Part shown: piece by piece, positions 24,082-35,478 of the stretch
Layout of the letters: every line of letters begins with the position of its first letter
Position numbering within the stretch: the first letter of the stretch is position 1
NCBI RefSeq assembly: GCF_037975245.1
Contig: NC_092575.1
Location: 24,787,841 to 24,851,840 of the forward strand
Direction of reading: 5' to 3'
DNA from: Apostichopus japonicus
Taxonomy: Eukaryota; Echinodermata; Holothuroidea; Aspidochirotida; Stichopodidae
Length of the DNA: 64,000 nucleotides
The notes under the pieces: model-generated
What the model was told of the DNA's origin: nothing
Databases searched by the model: none
Seen by the model: only the letters and a program-made list of their open reading frames with translations
Position numbers and translations under genes: made by a program

Positions 24082-27000
24082 CTAAGATACAGAGAGTTTG
24101 TCTGGTGGTATGTGGCCCGCATCTCCGAGCGTCCTGAGGGATACCCGACCGCTCGGGCGTATACTCATCCACGTTATGCTTCCGTGGTGCAGGCTCATCC
24201 TAAGCCAAGCCTCAGGAGGAAACTGCATCGCTCTAGAAAGACCAAATATATAAAATCAAAGACAAATAAAGGTGTTATATATTGGTGAACCTTTGACTTA
24301 TCAAAATGATTGTCACTTGTAAAATCAAACAATTGTAGGTCACTCTTTCCCCTCCGCACCCCCTCCCCCAAACCCAATTTCTCTCCAAAAACAAACTTAG
24401 TTTACAACATACTGATCATTTCCGTTTGTCTTTGAAAGCATTCTCCAACAACAATTGCATTGATTTATATTCAAGCCAATCAAATTGACTAATTAGCAAA
24501 GACAAAAAAATTCAAAGAGGAGTTTGCATTACCTGAAGAGATTATAGGATAGAAACTTTGACAGATTGTCTTTGGTATAACCTTAAGTTTTTATTTAGGT
24601 CATATAAACAAAGCTGATTATATTATTTATTAACAACTGTATAAAACTTTAACAGATTGTCTTTGGTATTCTTTTAGTTTCTCTTTAGGTCATCTGAATA
24701 ACAAAGCTGTTTTTTAAATTTTATTTATAAATGTATACATGTATAGCTGTCAAAGTGGTTTACCTCAACAAATTTAGTGGTTGTCAGTTGGGCAACCACT
24801 GAGGGTAGAGTTCTCATTCGACAAGGTACTGTATAGTCTTGGGAAATTGGACAAGTGCAAACCTCTCATCTATTACGGTTGCTCATAACCCACAAAATTC
24901 AGTTTGGTTCCTTCCAGGTTTTAAGCAGACTGAATTATTTTAACAAAAATCTCTTAGCTTGGTCATCAAAATAAACTATATCATGATATCGATTAGATTA
25001 GATGAAACGTAGCTATGATAAAAAACTGCCTTTTAAATACAGTTTCAGATAGATACTGTACATTCGCGATTGTGCAGATGTCGACCGTTAGAACAAGGTG
25101 GATCATAGGGGTGCAGCATTCAAAAGGACCCAATTAGAAGGCTATGTAGATGGAGAGAAATATATCTGTTGAGTGCAAGCAGGTAAGAACGGAGGAGCAC
25201 AGTAAAAATATATTGGATTTATATCCTAAGAAGTTTTTTTTACCTGCACACAAAGTATCTGATAACATTGGCATGACAGACCAGGACATCGTAGGAATCT
25301 GTAGCCTGATCAGCATCGGCACGGTGAAAGTACTTCCTGAAAGCAGCCTCAATTCTAGCACCATCTTCGTAAAACTGCTGATAGGATTTGATTTGAGAGA
25401 GAATGTTTTCTTAACAGCTGGTTGCATTCCCGCAACTAAAATATTATCAACCTATGGCTAAAAACATATCCACTTGCTTTTGGATTACTACAAACTTTGT
25501 CTTCATGGTAACAACTTCAGTCCAAGGTGATGTATTGAATTTATGTTAGGCCTAGGTATATCTGCTATGGAAGTGATGCAGTGATAAATTACAGTAGTTA
25601 GTCAAAAAATAACAAACATCCTTCAGATGGTGACTAGGGTTATCCTATGTACGGAATTCCCTGGACATTTCCTCTCCTTTCTGTCTCCATATGTGAGCTT
25701 TACCAAATTTCAAGAAAAAAAAAGTCTGGAATTTTAGGTAAGTTTGCACAAGTTGAAGCAGATCTGGGAAGAAAACTCTCACAATGATGACGATGCTTTG
25801 GTCATCTAGCTATACTACAGCTTATGGGCATAAAGGCAAATTGTCAATAGTATTAGTCTATTTGACTGTCTTGTCTTACAAATTCACATTGCAACATTGG
25901 TGAGATGAAACTTATTGTATTTCAGTGTTTTTGTGCACATGCTAGATTGAGGTTTAGAAATCTGGTACCATTTTTCATGCTGGTACCCTTCAAAATCAAT
26001 TTATTCCCACAAAGGAGAGAAGTTAAAACTGTCCTTTTTTTGCTCCAGATAAAAAAAAAAGTGACTTAATAGTGATGTCAATAGAAGATAGTATACAATC
26101 ATACATTTTCCACTCAATTATTTGTGGTGGTACATGAGACATTGTGAACATTGTCTTAATAGCACAACACAGGCCACAAAAGGGATCTCAAGAAAGGCTC
26201 AACAACATTGACAGAATGAGCAGCTTTGCGATATAGTGAAAAAGAAAGAAATGCTATAAGTTTATTTTCTACCTTTACATCTGGTTTCCAGTGACCAGCT
26301 GGTGGTTCAGGTTTGATAGGTGCACCCTCTCTCAACATGGAACATTCTTCTCTCGGTACTTCTGGTAGGTGCTTAGCAATGATATCGGCGGTTTCCCTAG
26401 CCCTGGTCATTGTTGAATTATACATCAACGTGTAAGGGAAGTTGAGCTCTGCTAACCTATGACCAGTGAATACTGCCTGCTCACACCCTACAAGTGGTTT
26501 AAAGATATAAGAGATACATGAGAAGAAGAGGTTAGATACAGCCAATGAATGGTCAGTGAGTATATATCACTGTATCTTAATATATGAAACACAATTCACT
26601 TCAACAGATATCTTTATATAGATTTAAATTAAATCATATAGTAGCTTTTAATTCTCTGTGCTACTGATGTTTTCATATTAACACAAACTGAAAAAAAGGA
26701 CTTTTCAATGAGTTCTGGGGCCATCCATTGGTTCTCTCCTTTACATTAAACCTTTTATGTAGTTCCTTTATTAAAAGGCATTGAAGACTCGCCCCAAACC
26801 GTATGCCGCACTCTGAAAGAGTTAACTTTCCGTTGCTTGCAAGTGAAGTTTTCTGCTTGTCGCTATAAAATGCAGACAGTAATGAAACGTGATACCTTGT
26901 TATCTTTAGCTGGACCTGAGATGTCCATCGCTGTATCGTTTGTACACTGTGCTGTGGGTATTGACCGCAGCTGTATGTACTGACTGTACACTAGTGTCTA

Positions 27001-28839
27001 ATTACCGAAGGTAGCAAGCTGTGTGCATATTTTCTGGAATCAATGGTGGTGTCTAACACTGCTGTTACACCTCATTCAAAACTAGGGTCAGATTACCGGC
27101 ATCAGACGTTTCTTTTTACTTGTGCGAGTCTTCACACCCTTTAATGCAATTCCTTAGTCATTTTGTCACACCCAAGTAATAACATTCAAGTGTAGTGTTG
27201 CCATTTTATCTCTATTACTTCATAATTGAGAAAAAGAAAAGAAAAGAGGTTTCAGATGAACAACAGAGTTAGTTGACCCAAGTGAGAATTTCTAGTACAC
27301 AAAAATTGTACTATCAATCCCATGGCAACTAAAGGAAAATATATGCTACCTTTTAAGGTAAGTTTTCTTTGAGTATCTTCAGCTCCATCTGTGAAGTAAT
27401 GGCCATGTCTGATCATGAAAATGTGTCTTGTAGCTGTGGGCTTTAACTTTTTCAATTCCTCCTGAGGCAATTTCCCATCTGTTTCTGATCGGATTAAAGA
27501 ATCTGGCTCCCTCCTGCAAGATGAAGGAAAAAGATTCTACACATTGGTAACTGTAATGAATAAATCATTTTGTATAAATGCAATGTAACGAATCCCCAAC
27601 ATAGATTTCTGGTTGAATTGTACACCAGACTTAAGGCATAGAGCCAGGACCATAAGTTTGATTCTTAATTGTAAGTAAAGTAACAATATATATGGACACA
27701 GCAACAACAAAAATTGCCTAAAAGTTACTAGGACTCCAGGTCAATAAAACTGTTGCTACTATAGTTGACAGGAAAGTATGTAAAGGAACTTATTTTTGAT
27801 TTTCATCAAAAATAATTTATTTTGGAAGTTAGATTTTAGACTAAAAATTTCTGATTTTCAAGACTGAACTTTAGGCAGTAAGGAAACAGTAAGGGCCTGC
27901 AGCGGAACGGCCTGAATACAAAATATTAAGTGGCAAACTGATTCCTTACATAAGCTAGAAATACTTTTGTCCTGAAACTATAAAATATCTCTGCTAGTAT
28001 TTTCAAATTAGATCTTTTCCCAGTCAAAATGATTTCATTACCTGGCAGTTTACTTTTGTTGTTGACAAGGGAATCACACAGGCTTGAGTAATTTATTTGG
28101 ATGTACATCTAGTGCAAGTGGCAAAATATGTAGAGATAAAAGTGATCACACTTAACATGATTGTCTAGTTGCCAGGGTGTTTTGCTTTATTTTGCCTTAT
28201 GTAATTTAGGCCAAGGCCACTTTATTTTTTATTTTTGTCTTGAGAAACTGATCTGCGGAGACTGAATTTTAAACTCATACATCATTAGAATCGCAACTGC
28301 GTTGAGGAATTCCTTTCTTCACATTTGACAATGAGTAACTTGTGAATTGTTTTGGGTATTCGATCAGCAGGTATCTTCTTGTACAGTTTGCATCTGCTGT
28401 AATCTGGACCTTCAGTAGCCTCAATTCAATCAAGCTGTAGCCTACTACAGTAGTAGTACGAGTAGTAGTAGTTGTCCTCTTGCGATCATAACATCTTGTG
28501 TACTAGATATGCGAAATCTCCGAAACGCACTTAACAATATTCTGCTTCTGTAAAGTCTTACCATTCTGAAACTAAACTTGCCATTAAATGTACTTACCTA
28601 TCCCAATTGATGTCCCATGTAGCCGACGGGGAGGGGTGTCGTTCTTTTCCAGCAGTACCCGAAGAGCCAAAGTTGGCACTCGAAAATATTGAAGCAGCTA
28701 AGGCAGTTGGAAGAAGACTCGGTTTAGAATTTCCATTTTCTCTAACTTTGGCAACTACAGCGACACCAGAACATAAACCAACCCCTCCTGCAAAACCAAT
28801 GGCTACTTTCATGAATTTTATTCCCCTTCTGCTGGCCAT
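24082..28839 (-). CDS. PGAM5: PGAM5 serine/threonine phosphatase, mitochondrial
   Basis: Histidine-phosphatase-superfamily protein phosphatase anchored in mitochondria, acting in mitochondrial dynamics, mitophagy and cell death. Exons: 28839-28598, 27513-27350, 26487-26273, 25377-25244 and 24232-24082, total 906 nt (301 aa; human 289). Visible parts: an N-terminal membrane segment (residues about 10-32, Gly-rich), the multimerisation motif WDINWDRRE (75-83), the catalytic FMIRHGHY (phospho-acceptor His117), [44 protein letters not shown], the second catalytic His in VCHANVIRY, and [12 protein letters not shown] with a C-terminal [12 protein letters not shown]. The catalytic motif is the canonical RHG, whereas the human protein has RHS. 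The last exon was found by homology; its acceptor is CTTTCTAG. A TTAA MITE lies in intron 2. Confidence 0.95.
24552..24740 (+). repeat. Tandem duplication, about 95-bp unit
   Basis: Two adjacent diverged copies contain CAGATTGTCTTTGGTAT, TTTAGGTCAT and AAAGCTG in the same order. They lie in the last PGAM5 intron. Confidence 0.6.
26771..27144. mobile_element. TTAA-flanked MITE, copy 3 of 3
   Basis: Same family as 13245-13618, with TTAA at both outer ends and the inner block AGTTAACTTTCCGTTGCTTG. It lies in PGAM5 intron 2, between the exon ending at 26487 and the exon at 27350-27513. Confidence 0.82.
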
Positions 28840-29745
28840 TTTGCTCGATCAAATAACTCAATTGCATATATTTCAACTGTATAATCTCACGGCATGTCTG
28901 CAATCGTAGGTCAGCAGCGACTGTCACATGGCTGTACAGTGTGTACTAACAATACTAATGTACTGTTTGTACGGTATGTAAGACAGTCAAAATTTACCAT
29001 GCACGGTGTGAATATAGGGAATTTCCCATTCAGATAAACACTAATAGTAAGTTCCACACTGAGGTGCCAACGATCACAAGCAGTTGCCGCATTAGGTTAC
29101 ACGTGTAAGTTTGGAGACATATTCAAGAATCATTCGGCACGACAGTAGTAGGATTACAATGTAGTTAAAGTGCCATAGTAATTGATGATAAAAAGATTGT
29201 CACTGCTGTAATTAATTGATTCTCGTGACATTCTTGGTTACCTGAAAGTGAAACGTTAGTTATTTTACTTAGCCTACACTAACTTGCATTAGGCCTTACG
29301 TTATAGTCTAGGCCTAACCAATCGACCTACGGTAACTATATAGTAATATTAGATCATTTGTACAATTAAATAATAATAATAATAATAATAATACACAGTT
29401 CTTATAAAGCGCAAATACACACTTAAGTCTGAGTGCGCTGATTATTATTAACCCCTGGTCATTGGTAACTTGTCACACCCACACACCAAAGTGTGCACAA
29501 TTCAAACAATCTCTCCTGGGGCACCACAGTGCACCACAACTACGTGTCCCCCGGGGGACTTCCCATAGGGTGCAGCCACAAACCGGCGCACGCAACTATA
29601 TTTACAAGTTACCTCGCAGGTCCCCATTTATACACCTGGGTGAAGAGAGGCAATGGAGATAAAGCGCCTTGCCCAAGGACACAACGCAATGATCTGGCCA
29701 GGGCTCGAACCTGTAATCCTTAGATCACAAGTCCACTGCCTTAAC

Positions 29746-30830
29746 CAGTGGCGGCGGAACCGGGGGGCTTGGGGGGGCTCAGCCCCCCCCAATAAAAAAG
29801 TTGAGGGGGCAAATGCATGATAAGCCCCCCCAATATTTACCAAGGCTCCGAAACGTGCATCTGCCCATTTTTCAATGCATACTTGTCGATCTGTCCGATG
29901 CACACGTATACTCTATAGGTGTAATAATTTTAGTAATTGCTGGGGGACCCTCGGCCCGTCCCCTGGCTATAGACCACATTGTCACCCCAACCGCGTCTTC
30001 ACGCCCCGTGAAAAGTGAAGCAGTGAGTGTGAGTACCGGTAAGCGTAACACAACTTCGTCTTAGGCCAATGACTTGCCTCATTTCAGCCAGTTCTCCAAC
30101 ATCCCCTTAGTTAGTGGCGGAGCGTCCATATATACAGTCAGGGGGCGGATGACCCTCCCCCCCCTGACGGACTCAAATGGACTGCTGGCGCCCTTTTCAG
30201 CTTTTCACTACTTTTTACTTATTCGCGATTTTTGACTATTTTATTGCGCTCTCATATACCTATTGACATTTGTCATATTCTGTTGGTGTAATTTTCCGAC
30301 AAAATGGTGACGACACCTATTTATTCTCCGTTTATCTGCAAATTAGCAAGGCCCCGGAAAGGGTCATTTCCTGCAATCTAGGGAGTATCTTTACTCAAAA
30401 ATTTTCTGTACGCTCCGCACCAACCTGTGGTGGCGCTCCGCTTAGATAGTGTCGAAAGCGCCCCTACAGACCATTCTTGCCCTCCCTGACCAATACTCTA
30501 GCTCCGCCACTGCCCTTACTACACTCAAAAACATCTTTGCGAGTACACTACGAGTAATAGCTACTCTCTTAAAAAAACCATCGAATATACAAATTACAAT
30601 GTTTTTACAGACTTTTACGTGCAATCTGAGAAATTGCAGGCTTGAGACCCATATTTTAGGGCTAGGTATTCGCAGCATAAAACACTCGGAAAGTGCCGTT
30701 TCCGGCCATCTGGGGGTTTGAAAAAACCCAAAATTTTCTTGTACGCTCCGCGCCAACCGATGGTGGCGCTCCGCTTAGATAGTCTCCACACATTAGCCCC
30801 CCCAATAATTTTTCCGTTCCGCCGCGCCTG
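29746..30830. mobile_element. hAT-type MITE, family A copy 1, inside a SINE
   Basis: The left end CAGTGGCGGCGGAACCGG and the right end (complement of CAGGCGCGGCGGAACGG) are flanked by the 8-bp duplication GCCTTAAC (29738-29745 and 30831-30838). It carries G/C runs next to each end and no transposase ORF. Sequence shared with the copy at 39094-39762 includes the left third and the right third. Confidence 0.9.
30112..30512. mobile_element. Second hAT-type MITE nested inside the first
   Basis: Ends TAGTGGCGGAGC (first base mutated from C) and GCTCCGCCACTG, flanked by CCCTTAGT and CCCTTACT (30104-30111 and 30513-30520; one mismatch). The copy of the host MITE at 39 kb lacks this segment. It is non-coding. 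Confidence 0.85.
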
Positions 30831-31169
30831 GCCTTAACCACTTGACCACAACGCCCTCGACTAAAGTGGACTCAACGTTTTCTTGTTGTGTCTCTCTTCA
30901 ATCATTAGCTAGGAACGCTAGGCTTAGGCGTCTGTAGGTCAAGGCATATCCTACTACAATTTTGTATACCATGCATCTGTAATATTAATCCTGTACAGTG
31001 TAATGCTAAAATGTGTACAAAATGTGAGAAATTATATTATTTTGAATAGAACAAATTGCTACTGCCTCCATGATCCAACCTGCAATGCTTGGGCCATGAA
31101 CAAAGGGGAGCTTTTGTGCCTTGTGCAAAATAAGCTCCTTTGGTACAATAACTTTGTGGTGTCTTGGGT

Positions 31170-31745
31170 AAGGTGACCATATTTTTCATCAGAAGTTTGG
31201 GGACATGATATTAATGTTGCATGAACCTCCTCCCCCTCTTGATGTTGACATAACTTGCTCAGTACCAAAAGTACAGTTAAAGTAAATCTCAGAGTGTGTT
31301 AGTGGTTCAATGTTTTAATGGTGTACCCTACTTAAAAACATCTCATTGAGACACAAATAGTTTGTTTGAGATAAAACTTAAAAAAAAAGGAAACTCAAAC
31401 CAATTTTTTTTATAGGTAACAAGAGGTGTAAATTTTTATTCATCACTTAGTGCAACATGATGCTTTTCATGTGAATTTCAGCTTATGAAACTATTCATCA
31501 ATCTGGGTTGCCACTTGCCTTGATCTGTGAGGCATGAATGAAATTTAAATTTCTTGTTGTAAACAATCACAGCTTTTATTAGGTTAAAGCTGATCCTACA
31601 AATAGGATAACTGAATTTCTGTAGCCTTTTGCAAATATAAGGATATTTCCAAGACAGGATCTAAAATCTGGAGACATTTTTAATCTGGCATCGATACATG
31701 AAGTCCAGGCTCTGTCCCCTGGAAACTGGGGACGTCTGGTCAGAT
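31170..31745. mobile_element. Possible hAT-like remnant
   Basis: AAGGTGACCATATTTTT with GGGGACATG at the left and GGGGACGTCTGGTCAG at the right resemble the ends of widespread hAT-like repeats. The ends are diverged and no target duplication is seen. Confidence 0.3.
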
Positions 31746-31896
31746 CCTGTGGCACAATGGTTCCGAGCTGATTAACTGTGTATGCCAATATCAATCTGGA
31801 GTCAAAATGCATGTAGACTGTAAAAAGAAAGATATGCTGTGGTATAATAAAGGTGTAATCTGTAAATAATAAAAGAGATATGGAGAGAGAAGGAAA

Positions 31897-32325
31897 CAGA
31901 TGTAGGAGGCGGGGGGGGGGGGGGTTGTGGGGTGGCTGCAGCCCCCCAACCAAATATTTTTGTGAAAATTTGGGCAATTTGCTGATAAATTACTTACCTA
32001 CTTAAAGAAAAACCACTTAAAGGCACCTACTTAAAGAAAAATAAATTGCAATGTGTTTTTCAATAGTTAAACTTATATTATTTATTATTATGATGATCAT
32101 ATTGTAACGCCTTCCCCAAACATTGTAACCAATATAGAAGGGTAATATCATGGCAAATGATTGTATGTAATTGGCATGCGATGTAATGACCGATGCATGC
32201 CTATATGATATGCAGATTAACATGTTGAATGCGCGCTGAGCGCGCAAACAATTTTGGTTATATTTTTCGGGCAAGTCATTACAGCCCCCCCCCCCCCAAA
32301 TCAAATTGGGCTCCTACGCTAATGC
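31897..32325. mobile_element. hAT-type MITE, family B copy 1
   Basis: Ends with TGTAGGAGG and CTCCTACGCTAATG, interior block ATGATTGTATGT.ATTGGCA and a G run plus CTGCAGCCCCC near the left end. The same family, better preserved, lies at 36295-36662. The ends of this copy are decayed. Confidence 0.7.
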
Positions 32326-32479
32326 ATTTTAATTATCGACGTTCCTCATGATAAATTAATGAAATTCTCAATGGGTGACATCTTGTTTGGAAACGAAATG
32401 TGATACTTTAGAAATTTTGACACATCCATGTCTGTGTCTGTGGTTTTCTCCAACTTGTGACATGTGACATTGTGACATG

Positions 32480-32760
32480 ACAATAATGACAATAACAATG
32501 AAACAATAATTGTTGCTTATACCCTTCTTTGAATAAATGTAAAGTCTTGCTACTTTTATGCTATCATCGAGGGAATTCCAAAGTCTAACAACTGAAATTG
32601 AAACGCAAAGTTGCTTCTCTCTTGTTCTGACATATCTTTGTTTAAAATAATGTTTTTCTTCGTCTGGTGTTATACCAGTCATTTGAAAATAGTGAAAAGT
32701 AAACTTGTAAGTTGATGGTAAGAATGTGTAGTATGCTTTAACATAAATATACCTGTACAT
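32480..32760 (-). pseudogene. LINE reverse-transcriptase C-terminal fragment
   Basis: On the minus strand a decayed stretch contains HYFKQRYVRTREKQL and SVVRLWNSLDDSIK, the pattern found at the C-terminus of many CR1/L2-like ORF2 proteins. A frameshift near 32540 separates it from the following FKEGYKQQLL-type tail. The fragment lies upstream of HGH1 and is not functional. Confidence 0.6.
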
Positions 32761-33063
32761 AAAAGTCTACAATGTCAGGTAATTTTAAAGTTTGTAACTT
32801 GTAAAAGCTAGAGCTCAGAAGTATGATCTAAAGATTTGGCAATACAAAATACCAACTTCTCCAATAATTTATTTAGTCATCATATTCAAACTAAATCATA
32901 CGTTGTTTATTTGTTCCATGCCTCAGTTTGTAGCATCTGTTAACCTTTGACCTTTCCTTATTTCTTTCATAGGTTGAATCCACAAGACTAGTGGAATCAC
33001 CATAATTACAGTAACTTACAGTGACCATTTGGTTAATGAGACATTTCTTCTAAAACAAACAAG

Positions 33064-35443
33064 ATGGATGAAACAGTCTTGGATGAATTTGTCTCATTTC
33101 TCTCCCAATCGGCCAAACCTGCACTGAGAGAGAAAGCTCTGGAATATGTGGTCGGTCTCTCGGGTTCCGAGGAAGGCTTGCGCTCACTCGAGACACGGCT
33201 GCCAAACATTGTAGCTGCTCTTCTCGAATTAGTAGAAGACGCTAATAAATCGTTTGTGGAAGATGTATTCAAAGCACTCATTAACCTATGTTCATACGAC
33301 AAAACTGCACCAAAAGTTACCGAGAAGGAAGCCGTCGTATCGAAACTTCTTTCAACCATTTGTGATTCCTCGTTTGAATTTGCGAATCATTCGTGTACGG
33401 TCCTCTCCAACCTGTCACGGAATAGTCACAGTTGCGGTCACATTCTCGCTTGCTTGGAAAACCAGAAGAGTGACACCGGAGGGGCGATGATAAATTTAGC
33501 AAAGTTGGTGGAAGTCTTCTGTAAGGAAGGTTACAATCCTAAAGCGGCTCTCCATCCTCTTGGGTCCGTTTTAGCAAACTTGACGCAACGCCCCGAAGCG
33601 AGGAAATTCATTCTGGACAAAGACCAGTGCGTTATACAACGTCTTCTACCTTACACACAGTACACGGCCTCGGATGTCAGAAGGAGAGGCGTGGTGACAG
33701 CTCTTAAAAACTGCTGCTTTGAGATAGGTCGGTGGTGTATGTCATCACAGGAGGGGCAGTAGCATAACTAGAGTAGGCATGGTGCTAGAATCCCTGAGTT
33801 CTGTAATAACAAGAACGATTATGGACATTTCATGTTAAACCTGTAATTTGTCCATATAAGTGCAAACATGCAATAGCAGAGGTTATAGACTTAAAAACTT
33901 GCCAATTAAGAGCTTTTTTTTGTTTTTAAGATTACGTAGTCCTAGACATAGGTAAAGGTTGCAAAACTCAACTTGAAATGTAATGAGCTATTTTCATAAA
34001 TGCTTCCCTTCCGTCCCAGTTCCTCCCCCTCCATCCCCCTACATGAGTCAACCAAATGGGAAAAGTCTGGCTATGCTTCTGTGGGAGTTTGGGGGGGGTG
34101 AGGGGTGCTGAGGATTTTCAATAATATTGAAAATAATTGAAGAAAAAACCTTTTTGAAATCAAAGAAGGAAACAACTGTTAACCTACCAAAGCACTGTAC
34201 CTACTTTTTAGTGATTTCTTTTCATTTTGTTTAAAATGTGTTGCTGATGCACTGAACCTTCTCCCCATAGATTATCATGAATGGCTGCTGTCAGACTCTG
34301 TAGACATCCTCCCGTACTTGCTCCTGCCTCTCGCCGGTCCCGAGCAGCTCAATGAGGATGAGATGGAGGGGATGCCTGAAGACTTACAGTATCTGGACGA
34401 GGATAAAGAGAGAGAACCGGATCCAGCTATCAGGAAACTGCTTATTGATACATTAACAAAGGTACGTACGAAACCATCCAAGGAGATTGATCTCCAGTAT
34501 AATGCAAGGGGAATTTTACCAACCCTTACTACCCCCCCCCTCCCCCTTGTTACAAATGAAATGTCATTTCAAAAGGGAAGTCCAATGATGTCAGTGACTT
34601 TTTAACAACCCAATATCTCCCCCCCCCCCCAACACACACACACACCCTTTACACTCTCTGATACCAACATGGTTTTAAATTAATATAATTTTTAGATGTA
34701 AATTTTTTTTCTATCTTTCCAGAGGTCATTGCAGATTCAACTGTATTCAATCTTTGTTTCTCACTTTTATATTTCTACTGTAACTCCTGTTATTCATTCA
34801 TAGAGCCGCTACTGGTGTACTGTCGTCGTTCTTATATTATCGGCCCTTCATACATATTAGGAGTGGGAGGGACCAATGCAGCCAGTTGGGACAATTTCCT
34901 TATGCTAATACCTCTCTAAACTGTTCTCCAATATCATGCTCTGAAAGCACTGGTATTGACAGTACAAACAGTTCCTAACCACGATCTGATAGAAACATGA
35001 TATTCGTACTGCTCGTACTGACAAGACGAGTGCTCTGAAGCAGGACAATGACACTAAAGTATAGAAAAGAATTGTCCCAACTGGGTGACCAATGGAAGGC
35101 CAAATTTATCTTCAAATTTTTACACCTCTCCAATTCAGTGATGATAGTCGGGTCAATTTAAAAGTAGTAAATAGTACATCATTCTATTAGAATGGTTTAT
35201 TCATATGTTAAAATTGAATTGAGAGAGAATTGATTGAGAGTGCGCCGGTTTGTGGCTGTACCCTATGGGAAAGTCCCCCGGGGGACACGTGGTTGTGGTG
35301 CACTGTGGTGCCCCAGGAGAGATTGATTGAATTGTGCACACTTTGGTGTGTAGGTGTGTCAAGTTACCAATGACCAGGGTTGTAAAGTTGTGTGAGAGGG
35401 CCTTGGCCCCGAACAAGACTGTAAACCTAAATAATAAATAAAA

Positions 35444-35478
<35 letters not shown>

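Larger units (their letters stand above)
29370..30862 (-). repeat. tRNA-derived SINE interrupted by nested MITEs
   Basis: On the minus strand a B-box-like GGTTCGAGCC (near 29702-29712) is followed by a conserved body (GGCAAGGCGCTTTATCTCC, then GTATAAATGGGGACC) and a CR1-like tail (GCGCTTTATAAGAACTGTG) ending in (ATT)n at 29370-29392. The A-box half (30839-30862) is separated from the rest by the insertion at 29746-30830. Joining 29745 to 30839 restores the sequence CCTTAACCACTTGACC. Confidence 0.8.
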
